Positions 8,569 through 16,532 of a stretch of DNA of 64,000 nucleotides are shown in pieces. Source of the DNA: Ewingella allii (GTDB lineage Bacteria > Pseudomonadota > Gammaproteobacteria > Enterobacterales > Enterobacteriaceae); contig NZ_JAWUDN010000001.1 in NCBI RefSeq assembly GCF_044430645.1, positions 248,001-312,000 on the forward strand, in the 5' to 3' direction. Under the pieces are notes generated by a model. The model was given only the letters and a program-made list of their open reading frames with translations. It was not told the origin of the DNA and did not search any database. How positions within the stretch are numbered: position 1 is the first letter of the stretch; each line of letters starts with the position of its first letter. The translations under genes and the position numbers were made by a program.

Positions 8569-9789
8569 TTAATTTTCCATCAGACGCTGCAACAGCACGC
8601 CATTGAGCATAGCCCGCTTGACCAGCGCGAAGGCGCCGATAGCAGACTGATGGTTTAACTCTGATTTCACCACCGGCAGGTTGCGGCGGAAATCCTTCAA
8701 AACCTGCGTGTTAATGCAGCTTTGAATCGCTGGTAATAGGACTTTTTCTGCCTCGGTAATTTCCCCGGCTATCACCACTTTCTGTGGGTTGAACAGGTTT
8801 ATCGCGATGGCAACGCCTTTGCCTAACTGGCGTCCGACGTGCTCGATCACTTCACAGGCCAGGCCGTCGCTGCGATTCGCTGCTTTGCAAATCGCGTTTA
8901 TCGAACAGTCTTCGAGACTTAATTTGCTCGGATAACCTTGAGTGAGCAGGGCACGCACCCGATTTTCAATGGCTGAGTTGGCGGCGACGGTTTCTAAGCA
9001 GCCGAAGTTGCCACAGTGGCAGCGTTCGCCCAGCGGGTCTATCTGGATATGGCCGATTTCGCCGACGTTGCCGTTGCTGCCGAGGAAAATTTGCCCATTG
9101 ACGATGATCCCTGCACCGGTACCGCGATGTAAACGAACCAAAATGGAGTCCTGACAGTCGCGGGTTGCCCCAAAATAGTGCTCCGCTAAAGCCAAACTGC
9201 GAATATCGTGGCCGACAAAGCTGGTGACTTTGAACTTTTCTTCCAGCGCATCGACCAATTTCCAGTTGCCCACGCTGATGTGCGGCATGTAGCGCACGAT
9301 ACCTTTATTAGGGTCGACCAGGCCGGGCAGGATGACGGAGATAGCAATCAGCTCGCGGATTTTACGTTGATTAAGCTCCATAAATTCCTTAATGGCTTTA
9401 ATCAACGCGTTCTCGAGCGTCTCTTGGGTGCGTTCCGGCAGGGCGTAGTGGTGTTCAGCGATAGATTTCGCGCTGAGATCGTACAGCGTGATGGTGGCAT
9501 CGTTGCGTCCAAGGCGGACGGCAATAGTATGAAAAGGGCGGGTTTCGGTGATAATCGAAATAGCGCGGCGGCCCCCGGTGGAAGCCTGTTGATCCACTTC
9601 TTTGATCAACCCGCGCTCTAACAGCTGGCGAGTAATTTTGGTGACGCTGGCGGGAGCCAACTGGCTGTGATCTGCAATCTGAATGCGAGATATTGGCCCT
9701 TGCTGATCAATCAGGCGGTAAACCGCCGCGCCGTTTAACTGCTTTACCAGATCAACGTTGCCGATTTGTGCCTGTCCGTCAGTCGTCAT
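8569..9789 (-). CDS. nagC: NagC, N-acetylglucosamine repressor (ROK family)
   Basis: The transcriptional repressor of the nag regulon and of chiPQ; GlcNAc-6-phosphate is the inducer. The N-terminal winged helix (about residues 15-80) carries the ROK-repressor QLAPASVTKITRQLLERGLI. The C-terminal ROK domain has the zinc motif HCGNFGCLE and a GAGIIVNGQIFLG stretch. The open frame begins at a TTG (9792), but the next codon, ATG at 9789, gives 406 residues, the E. coli length, and is chosen. It lies between nagA and nagD, so it is transcribed with the operon it controls. Confidence 0.96.
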   Translation of the reverse strand: MTTDGQAQIGNVDLVKQLNGAAVYRLIDQQGPISRIQIADHSQLAPASVTKITRQLLERGLIKEVDQQASTGGRRAISIITETRPFHTIAVRLGRNDATITLYDLSAKSIAEHHYALPERTQETLENALIKAIKEFMELNQRKIRELIAISVILPGLVDPNKGIVRYMPHISVGNWKLVDALEEKFKVTSFVGHDIRSLALAEHYFGATRDCQDSILVRLHRGTGAGIIVNGQIFLGSNGNVGEIGHIQIDPLGERCHCGNFGCLETVAANSAIENRVRALLTQGYPSKLSLEDCSINAICKAANRSDGLACEVIEHVGRQLGKGVAIAINLFNPQKVVIAGEITEAEKVLLPAIQSCINTQVLKDFRRNLPVVKSELNHQSAIGAFALVKRAMLNGVLLQRLMEN

Positions 9790-9809
9790 CAATACTTTTA
9801 TCCGCTCAA

Positions 9810-10949
9810 TTAAACTTCGTCACCATTAACGATAGTTTTCGTGATTTTGAAATCATGGGTGAAGGCGGTGAGGTTGGCGACTTTACCGGCTTCAATACTG
9901 CCCAGTTGCGCATCCACGCCAATCGCACGTGCGGCATACAAAGTTGCCATGCGCAGTGCTTCGTCCAGAGCTATACCAACATGCTCAACGCTGTTTTGTA
10001 CAGCTTCGATCATGGTTAGCGCTGAACCACTCAGTACACCGTTCTCATCAACACAGAGTCCATCACGATAGTATATTGTTTTACCTGCGAAAATGAACTC
10101 TTGAATGTCGGCACCGGCTGGCGCAGTGGCGTCAGTCACCAGAACCAATTTGTCACCTTTGAGTTTTTTCGCGTTCCGCACGTTCGCCCAGGCGACGTGA
10201 TGGCCGTCAACGATAATGCCGGTATAGACTTCTGGCGTATCAAAAATCGCGCTGACTAAGCCCGGCTGGCGGCCAGTAATGGCTGGCATGGCGTTGAACA
10301 GGTGAGTGGTGAAGGTGATACCCGCCGCAAAGCCTTTGCGCGCTTCTTCATAAGTGGCGTTGGAGTGGCCGCCAGAAACGATGATGCCCGCGTCGCGCAG
10401 TTGGCGAATATACTTATCTTCGGCCATTTCTGGTGCCAGCGTCACCTTAGTGATGACATTCGCATTGGCGCACAGATAATCAATCATCGCGCTGTCAGGT
10501 TTGCGAATAAACGCCGGATTATGGGTGCCTTTCTTCAGCGGGCTGAGGTACGGCCCTTCAAGATGCAGGCCCAGAGCCTGATGCGGATACTTTTTCAAGT
10601 AGTCGCGCATCACGTTGATCCCGTGCTTCATGTAGTCATCGCTACAGGTGATCAGCGTCGGTAAATAGCTAGTACAGCCGGACTTCTCGTTGGCTTTCTG
10701 CATAATTTCTAACGTTTTAACTGAAATCGCTTCCAGAGAATCGTTAAATTGCACGCCGCCACAGCCGTTCAGCTGTAAATCGATAAATCCGGGGGCAAGG
10801 CTGGCGCCATCCAGATCGCGAGTTTCCATATTCGCCGGCAGTTCAGCTGCCAGACAGACACGTTCGATCTTGCCGTCGGCAATGACGACCGCGTGGTTAT
10901 CCAGAACGTCGTGGCCAGTATAAATGCGGCCATTTATCAGTGCGTACAT
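9810..10949 (-). CDS. nagA: N-acetylglucosamine-6-phosphate deacetylase
   Basis: Removes acetate from GlcNAc-6-phosphate to give glucosamine-6-phosphate for NagB, and so also lowers the level of the NagC inducer. It is an amidohydrolase: metal and substrate residues are visible in GLHLEGPYLSP, in SGGHSNATY, in HLFNAMPA and in VTDATAPAG. Length is 379 against 382 in E. coli. A GGGGG run precedes the ATG. Unusually, a dispersed repeat separates it from nagB within the operon (10966-11076). Confidence 0.96.
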   Translation of the reverse strand: MYALINGRIYTGHDVLDNHAVVIADGKIERVCLAAELPANMETRDLDGASLAPGFIDLQLNGCGGVQFNDSLEAISVKTLEIMQKANEKSGCTSYLPTLITCSDDYMKHGINVMRDYLKKYPHQALGLHLEGPYLSPLKKGTHNPAFIRKPDSAMIDYLCANANVITKVTLAPEMAEDKYIRQLRDAGIIVSGGHSNATYEEARKGFAAGITFTTHLFNAMPAITGRQPGLVSAIFDTPEVYTGIIVDGHHVAWANVRNAKKLKGDKLVLVTDATAPAGADIQEFIFAGKTIYYRDGLCVDENGVLSGSALTMIEAVQNSVEHVGIALDEALRMATLYAARAIGVDAQLGSIEAGKVANLTAFTHDFKITKTIVNGDEV

Positions 10950-10965
10950 CCTACCCCCTATTCCC

Positions 10966-11076
10966 CTTTATCCTTCAAGCCGTGGCTGCGTTGGCTGCCT
11001 TCAGCTACCCCAGTCACTTACTTCAGTAAGCTCCTGGGGTGACTTCAGTTGCCGCCTTGCCACAACTCGAATGATT
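10966..11076. repeat. Dispersed palindromic intergenic repeat, copy 2, inside nagB-nagA
   Basis: It contains GCGTTGGCTGCC and CAGTCACTTACTTCAGTAAG, the reverse complements of the core blocks in copy 1, and ends in AACTCGAATGATT. It fills most of the 147-base gap between nagB and nagA and will be part of the nagBACD transcript, where it can fold into a long hairpin. Confidence 0.85.
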
Positions 11077-11096
11077 GTGGGGAATCAATTATTTAT

Positions 11097-11897
11097 TCAA
11101 AGATTCTTCATATTTTCCGCTTCTAACTCGCGGAAATATTTAACAGTTTTAACTTTAAGTTCCATGGTGGACGGTTCGTCACAAACTACCACGGATTTCG
11201 CGTGAAGCTGTAAGCAGCTGATGGTCCACATGTGGTTGATGTTGCCTTCAACCGCGGCAGCCAGCGCCTGTGCTTTAGCATGGCCGGTAACCAGAATCAT
11301 CACTTCTTCGGCATCCAGCAGGGTGCCCACGCCAACGGTCAGTGCGAATTTAGGCACCAAAGATACGTCGTTGTTGAAGAAGCGTGAGTTGGCGATGCGA
11401 GTATCGTGAGTCAGGGTCTTGATACGCGTGCGTGAAGCCAGAGAAGAAGCCGGTTCGTTGAACGCGATGTGACCGTCATTACCGACGCCGCCCATGAACA
11501 GATTAATTTTGCCGTAGGACTTAATTTTTGCTTCGTACTGGCGGCACTCTTCGTTTACATCGGGTGCGTTGCCGTTAAGCAGGTTGATGTTTTCACGTGG
11601 AATATCAACATGGTCGAAGAAATTACGGTACATGAATGTGTGATAGCTTTCTGGATGTTCCTGCGGCAAGCCAACATATTCATCCATATTGAAGGTAACC
11701 ACATTCTTAAAGCTTACTTGGCCCGCTTTATGCATAGCGATAAGATGTTTATAAGCTTCGAGAGGGGTACCACCAGTAGGTAAGCCAAGTACGAAAGGAC
11801 GGTCAGCGGTAGGTTTGAAAGCGTTGATACGTTCGACGATATGACGAGCTGCCCACTTACCGACTTCAGTAGTGTCATTTAAAGGAATTAATCTCAT
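11097..11897 (-). CDS. nagB: Glucosamine-6-phosphate deaminase
   Basis: Converts glucosamine-6-phosphate to fructose-6-phosphate and ammonia; a cytoplasmic hexamer activated allosterically by GlcNAc-6-phosphate in E. coli. Recognisable motifs are GLPTGGTPLEAYKHL near residue 40, the active-site FNMDEYVGL near residue 70, and GGVGNDGHIAFNEPAS with the catalytic Asp and His near residue 140. Length 266, identical to E. coli. First gene of the operon, divergent from nagE. Confidence 0.97.
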   Translation of the reverse strand: MRLIPLNDTTEVGKWAARHIVERINAFKPTADRPFVLGLPTGGTPLEAYKHLIAMHKAGQVSFKNVVTFNMDEYVGLPQEHPESYHTFMYRNFFDHVDIPRENINLLNGNAPDVNEECRQYEAKIKSYGKINLFMGGVGNDGHIAFNEPASSLASRTRIKTLTHDTRIANSRFFNNDVSLVPKFALTVGVGTLLDAEEVMILVTGHAKAQALAAAVEGNINHMWTISCLQLHAKSVVVCDEPSTMELKVKTVKYFRELEAENMKNL

Positions 11898-12018
11898 TAC
11901 ACACCTCTTAGTTTTCAGAACTTGAATATACTTGAATTGGATTTGAAAGCTGTGTTTAAAAGTCCGTCATTGTAAGCGTAACCCAACTATGACATGCGGG
12001 AGAGGCACAATGCCGTCT

Positions 12019-12043
12019 AGATTTTTTTAATGATAAAATAAGT
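12019..12043. promoter_or_regulatory. Candidate NagC operator, nagB side
   Basis: On the minus strand the site reads CTTATTTTATCATTAAAAAA, which closely resembles a known NagC box of the nagB-nagE region as I remember it. It is AT-rich and roughly palindromic, about 120 bases upstream of nagB. Confidence 0.6.
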
Positions 12044-12086
12044 TTTGCAAATTGCCTAGGGTTGTGGCCTGTTAATAGTGTTTTTT

Positions 12087-12102
12087 GGTGATAATTATCA
12101 CA
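12087..12102. promoter_or_regulatory. CRP site between nagB and nagE
   Basis: GGTGA-TAATTA-TCACA matches the CRP consensus TGTGA-N6-TCACA with one mismatch and is nearly a perfect palindrome. It lies between the two NagC operators, as expected for a cAMP-CRP-activated divergent control region. Confidence 0.75.
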
Positions 12103-12115
12103 AAAAGCGAGGTTT

Positions 12116-12136
12116 TAATTTGCGATACGAAATATT
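12116..12136. promoter_or_regulatory. Candidate NagC operator, nagE side
   Basis: TAATTTGCGATACGAAATAT has the ATTT...AAAT palindromic form of ROK-repressor (NagC/Mlc) sites. Its centre is about 94 bases from the centre of the other candidate, close to the roughly nine-turn spacing over which NagC loops DNA in E. coli. Confidence 0.6.
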
Positions 12137-12242
12137 TTTTTTACACTCCGCAGTGCAGTTGGTTGAATGAGATTTTAAAGGTAGTAACCATACTTATTAA
12201 ACTACTTAGGTGATTCGCTCACAGGGCGAATTAGGGGGAAAT

Positions 12243-14192
12243 GTGAATATTCTTGGATTCTTTCAACGGTTAGGCAGAGCGCTTCAGCTGCCAATCGCTG
12301 TGTTGCCAGTCGCGGCACTTTTGCTGCGCTTTGGACAACCAGATCTGCTCAATATGCCGTTTATTGCGCAAGCTGGTGGGGGTATCTTCGATAACCTCGC
12401 TCTTATCTTTGCCATTGGTGTGGCGTCTAGCTGGTCAAAAGACAACGCGGGTGCGGCTGCTTTAGCAGGCGGTATCGGCTATTTCATTTTGACCAAAGCA
12501 ATGATCACCATTAACCCAGCAGTCAACATGGGTGTCTTGGCGGGTATCATCACTGGCCTGGTCGGCGGTATGGTTTACAACCGCTGGTCTGATATCAAAC
12601 TTCCAGACTTCCTGAGCTTCTTCGGTGGGAAACGTTTCGTTCCTATCGCAACGGGCTTCTTCTGTCTGATCCTTGCTGCTCTGTTCGGTTACGTTTGGCC
12701 TCCTGTTCAGGATGCTATCCGCGCCGGCGGTGAGTGGATCGTGGGCGCTGGCGCATTCGGTGCGGGCATCTTCGGTTTCGTAAACCGTTTGCTGATCCCA
12801 ACGGGTCTGCATCAGGTTCTGAACACCATCGCATGGTTCCAGATTGGTGACTTTACCAACGCAGCAGGTACCGTGTTCCACGGTGACATCAACCGCTTCT
12901 ACGCGGGCGATACCACTGCGGGTATGTTCATGTCCGGCTTCTTCCCAATCATGATGTTCGGCCTGCCAGGTGCAGCCTTCGCCATGTATTTCGCCGCGCC
13001 GAAAGAACGTCGTGCATTAGTTGGCGGTATGTTGGTGTCTGTAGCAGTAACAGCATTCTTGACCGGTGTTACCGAGCCGCTGGAATTCCTGTTCATGTTC
13101 TTGGCTCCGCTGCTGTACTTAGTCCACGCGATTTTGACCGGTATCAGCCTGTACATCGCCACTGCGCTGGGTATCCACGCTGGCTTCTCCTTCTCTGCGG
13201 GCGCCATCGACTATGCGTTGATGTACAACCTGCCAGCGGCCAGTAAGAACGTCTGGATGCTGTTGGTGATGGGCGTTATCTTCTTCATCATCTACTTCGT
13301 GCTGTTCAGCGTGATCATTCGTATGTTCAACCTGAAAACCCCAGGTCGCGAAGATCCAAGCGAAGCTGTGACGGAACCAGAAGCTAATAGCAATACTGAA
13401 GAAGGCTTGAACCAGCTGGCGCTGAGCTACATCGGTGCACTGGGCGGTTCAGACAACTTCAAAGGTATTGATGCTTGTATCACTCGTCTGCGTCTGACTG
13501 TTAAAGATGCCGGTGTGGTGAATGATGCAGCCTGTAAACGCTTGGGCGCGTCAGGTATCGTCCGACTGAACAAACAAAGTATTCAGGTTATCGTTGGTGC
13601 TAAAGCCGAATCACTGGCTGATGCGATGAAAAAACAGATTGCTCGCGGTCCAATCCCGGCGTCAGCGGCCACTGTAGCTCCGGCTGCGGCAGCGCCCGTG
13701 GCTCAGGCTGTACCTAATGTTGCGAAGAAAACCGTAGAAACGCTGGTTTCTCCAGTAACGGGTGACATCGTGGCGCTGGAACAGGTTCCTGACGAAGCGT
13801 TCGCCAGCAAAGCGGTAGGTGACGGTGTGGCAATTCGCCCAACCGACAAAACCGTGGTTTCTCCGGCGAGTGGTACCGTGGTGAAAATCTTCAACACTAA
13901 CCACGCATTCTGCTTAGAAACGGATACCGGCGCTGAGATCGTGGTGCACATGGGTATTGATACCGTGGCCCTCGAAGGCAAAGGATTTACTCGTCTGGTT
14001 GAAGAGGGCGCGACAGTCACTGCTGGTCAGCCTGTGCTTGAACTGGATCTGGAATTCCTGAACGCCAACGCACGCTCAATGATTAGCCCGGTTGTTGTCA
14101 GCAACATCGACGATTACTCAGGCGTTGTTGCAGTAGCCAGCGGCTCAGTCGTTGCGGGTCAAACTAAACTGTTCGAGATTCAGTCCAAGTAA
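12243..14192 (+). CDS. nagE: PTS N-acetylglucosamine transporter, EIICBA
   Basis: Takes up and phosphorylates GlcNAc to GlcNAc-6-phosphate across the inner membrane. The order is EIIC (about residues 1-370, multiple membrane segments, starting MNILGFFQRLGRALQLP), EIIB with the phospho-cysteine in IDACITRLRL (near residue 412), and EIIA with the phospho-histidine in VVHMGID (near residue 570). The frame is open up to a GTG at 12210, but GTG at 12243 matches the E. coli start and follows a TTAGGGGGAA ribosome binding site. It gives 649 residues against 648 in E. coli. Ala/Pro-rich linkers join the domains. Confidence 0.96.
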   Translation: MNILGFFQRLGRALQLPIAVLPVAALLLRFGQPDLLNMPFIAQAGGGIFDNLALIFAIGVASSWSKDNAGAAALAGGIGYFILTKAMITINPAVNMGVLAGIITGLVGGMVYNRWSDIKLPDFLSFFGGKRFVPIATGFFCLILAALFGYVWPPVQDAIRAGGEWIVGAGAFGAGIFGFVNRLLIPTGLHQVLNTIAWFQIGDFTNAAGTVFHGDINRFYAGDTTAGMFMSGFFPIMMFGLPGAAFAMYFAAPKERRALVGGMLVSVAVTAFLTGVTEPLEFLFMFLAPLLYLVHAILTGISLYIATALGIHAGFSFSAGAIDYALMYNLPAASKNVWMLLVMGVIFFIIYFVLFSVIIRMFNLKTPGREDPSEAVTEPEANSNTEEGLNQLALSYIGALGGSDNFKGIDACITRLRLTVKDAGVVNDAACKRLGASGIVRLNKQSIQVIVGAKAESLADAMKKQIARGPIPASAATVAPAAAAPVAQAVPNVAKKTVETLVSPVTGDIVALEQVPDEAFASKAVGDGVAIRPTDKTVVSPASGTVVKIFNTNHAFCLETDTGAEIVVHMGIDTVALEGKGFTRLVEEGATVTAGQPVLELDLEFLNANARSMISPVVVSNIDDYSGVVAVASGSVVAGQTKLFEIQSK

Positions 14193-14227
14193 TCCCCCAC
14201 TGAACTCGCAGTGATGCAGTAAATAAG

Positions 14228-14259
14228 ACGGGAAGAGAGCAATCTCTTCCCGTTTTTTT
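14228..14259 (+). terminator. Terminator after nagE
   Basis: ACGGGAAGAGA-GCAA-TCTCTTCCCGT hairpin followed by a run of seven T. Confidence 0.92.
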
Positions 14260-14373
14260 GTTTCAAACCCAGATAACCTCTATTTTATGTAACTAACGGT
14301 TGTTTCCCGACGTGGCTTGTTGGAACATATGCGGTTAGTCATTCGAGCCAATGTCGCGTAGAGGAATTGCACA

Positions 14374-16044
14374 ATGAGTGAGGCTGAAGCCCGCCCAACA
14401 AATTTTATCCGTCAGATTATTGATGAAGATCTGGCGTCCGGGAAACACAACACGGTTCACACCCGTTTCCCGCCTGAGCCTAATGGCTATTTGCATATCG
14501 GTCATGCCAAATCAATTTGCCTGAACTTCGGTATTGCTCAAGATTACCAGGGCCAATGCAACCTGCGCTTTGACGATACCAACCCAGCGAAAGAAGATAT
14601 CGAGTTCGTTGAGTCCATTAAGCACGACGTTAAGTGGCTGGGCTTCGAGTGGAGCGGGGAGATTCAATACTCTTCTAACTACTTCGACCAACTGCACAAC
14701 TACGCTGTAGAGCTTATCAATAAAGGCTTGGCCTACGTTGACGAACTTTCTCCAGAGCAGATCCGCGAATACCGTGGAACCCTGACTGCGCCAGGTAAAA
14801 ACAGCCCATACCGCGATCGTACGCCGGAAGAGAACCTCGCGCTGTTCGCGAAAATGCGCAACGGTGAGTTCGCTGAAGGTAAGGCGTGTCTGCGTGCCAA
14901 AATCGATATGGCTTCGCCATTTATCGTGATGCGTGACCCGGTGATTTATCGTATCAAGTTCGCGCATCATCACCAGACTGCTGACAAATGGTGCATCTAC
15001 CCGATGTACGATTTCACCCACTGCATCTCCGATGCGCTGGAAGGGATCACGCATTCGCTGTGTACGCTGGAGTTCCAGGACAACCGCCGTCTGTACGACT
15101 GGGTGCTGGATAACATCACCATTCCTTGTCACCCGCGTCAATATGAGTTCTCTCGCCTGAATCTCGAATACGCCATCATGTCTAAGCGCAAGCTGCAGCT
15201 GCTGGTGTCTGAGAAGATTGTAGAAGGCTGGGATGACCCTCGCATGCCAACGGTGTCAGGCCTGCGTCGCCGTGGCTACACTGCGGCTTCTATCCGTGAA
15301 TTCTGCCGTCGCATCGGCGTCACCAAGCAAGATAACAACGTTGAAATGATGGCGCTGGAATCCTGTATCCGTGATGACCTGAATGAAAACGCGCCGCGCG
15401 CGATGGCGGTGATCAATCCGGTTAAAGTGGTGATTGAAAACTTCACCGGTGAAGATGTGCAGTTGGTGACTATGCCAAACCATCCGAACAAGCCAGAAAT
15501 GGGCAGCCGCGAAGTGCCGTTTACTCGCGAGATCTACATCGATCAGGCTGATTTCCGCGAAGAAGCGAACAAGCAGTACAAGCGTCTGGTGTTGGGCAAA
15601 GAAGTGCGCTTGCGCAATGCTTACGTGATCAAAGCTGAGCGTATTGAGAAAGATACAGAAGGTAATATCACCACCATCTTCTGTAGCTATGATGTTGATA
15701 CACTGAGCAAAGATCCTGCCGATGGCCGCAAAGTGAAAGGCGTCATTCACTGGGTTTCTGCAACAGAAGGTAAACCGGCCGAGTTCCGCCTGTATGACCG
15801 CCTGTTCAACGTGCCAAACCCGGCGCAGGCTGAAGACTTCCTGACCACCATTAACCCTGAGTCACTGGTGATTGCGCAAGGTTTTGTCGAGCCAAGCCTC
15901 GGTGCCGCGCAGCCAGAAGTGAGCCTGCAGTTTGAACGTGAAGGTTACTTTTGTGCCGACAGCCGCTACTCCAGTGCAGAACATTTAGTGTTCAACCGTA
16001 CAGTTGGCCTGCGTGATACGTGGGAAAGCAAACCGGCTGTTTAA
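14374..16044 (+). CDS. glnS: Glutaminyl-tRNA synthetase
   Basis: A class I aminoacyl-tRNA synthetase that charges the glutamine tRNAs, including those encoded at 4847-5330. The HIGH motif is HIGHAKS near residue 44 and the KMSKS-like motif is MSKRK near residue 270. The C-terminal half is the two beta-barrel anticodon-binding region. Length is 556 against about 554 in E. coli. It follows nagE, is monocistronic, and has a strong terminator. Confidence 0.97.
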   Translation: MSEAEARPTNFIRQIIDEDLASGKHNTVHTRFPPEPNGYLHIGHAKSICLNFGIAQDYQGQCNLRFDDTNPAKEDIEFVESIKHDVKWLGFEWSGEIQYSSNYFDQLHNYAVELINKGLAYVDELSPEQIREYRGTLTAPGKNSPYRDRTPEENLALFAKMRNGEFAEGKACLRAKIDMASPFIVMRDPVIYRIKFAHHHQTADKWCIYPMYDFTHCISDALEGITHSLCTLEFQDNRRLYDWVLDNITIPCHPRQYEFSRLNLEYAIMSKRKLQLLVSEKIVEGWDDPRMPTVSGLRRRGYTAASIREFCRRIGVTKQDNNVEMMALESCIRDDLNENAPRAMAVINPVKVVIENFTGEDVQLVTMPNHPNKPEMGSREVPFTREIYIDQADFREEANKQYKRLVLGKEVRLRNAYVIKAERIEKDTEGNITTIFCSYDVDTLSKDPADGRKVKGVIHWVSATEGKPAEFRLYDRLFNVPNPAQAEDFLTTINPESLVIAQGFVEPSLGAAQPEVSLQFEREGYFCADSRYSSAEHLVFNRTVGLRDTWESKPAV

Positions 16045-16068
16045 TCGCGCGAGTGATTAACCCTGTTA

Positions 16069-16095
16069 AAAACGCAGCCTTGGCTGCGTTTTTTT
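16069..16095 (+). terminator. Terminator after glnS
   Basis: AAACGCAGCC-TT-GGCTGCGTTT hairpin with T-run, starting 25 bases after the glnS stop. Confidence 0.92.
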
Positions 16096-16177
16096 ATGTC
16101 CAAAATTTCCCCTCAGTCACATTCATTCCCTTCTTTATTTTATTTATCCAAATCGCTAAGCATAAAAACTATCAAAA

Positions 16178-16201
16178 TTTTATTTCTTAACACGAATTAA
16201 T
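16178..16201. promoter_or_regulatory. Possible NagC operator upstream of chiP
   Basis: TTTATTTCTTAACACGAATT resembles the NagC box form (TTATTTC...GAATTAAT). NagC represses chiPQ in E. coli, which makes a site here expected. The match is approximate. Confidence 0.35.
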
Positions 16202-16513
16202 GCTTGCGGATAAATATGTGATCGCTGATGCATTTTTATGAATTATCACTGAAATATTACACTGTCAGAGTTTTGTTGTTATTTAATTTATTGATTTATA
16301 TGGTTTATTTTTAATAATTCAATTAAATTCAATCTTTTCATCCTTTTGTAACATAAATACATATTTATGTGCACTTTGTCATGTTTCTGATATTTGTATT
16401 TAATTACTGATTGATAATTCGCGCCGCGAAAAATAGTCTAAACCTTGTTTACAGTGCTGGTTTCGCTATTAGCGACTGGCCTATTACCCGTTTGGGTTTG
16501 CGTTAACTTTCAA

Positions 16514-16526
16514 GTCAAAAAGAGGA
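16514..16526 (+). promoter_or_regulatory. chiP ribosome binding site and probable ChiX sRNA target
   Basis: GTCAAAAAGAGGA directly precedes the chiP ATG at 16533. Its AAGAGGA portion is complementary to the UCCUCUUUGAC region of the ChiX sRNA, which silences chiP in E. coli and Salmonella by covering the Shine-Dalgarno. ChiX itself is not in this window, so the pairing is inferred. Confidence 0.5.
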
Positions 16527-16532
16527 TTTCCC

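Larger units (their letters stand above)
16098..16532 (+). other. AT-rich regulatory region and leader of chiP
   Basis: A 435-base gap with strong AT bias and no ORF. It should hold the chiP promoter and 5' leader. It contains a NagC-like site and the ribosome binding site described separately. A half-match to a CRP site (TGTGATCGCTG near 16217) was seen but is weak. Confidence 0.6.

Noticed and set aside
12210..12242. Upstream GTG start for nagE adding 11 residues
   Set aside because: The extra residues have no counterpart in the family and the strong ribosome binding site TTAGGGGGAA lies just before GTG 12243.
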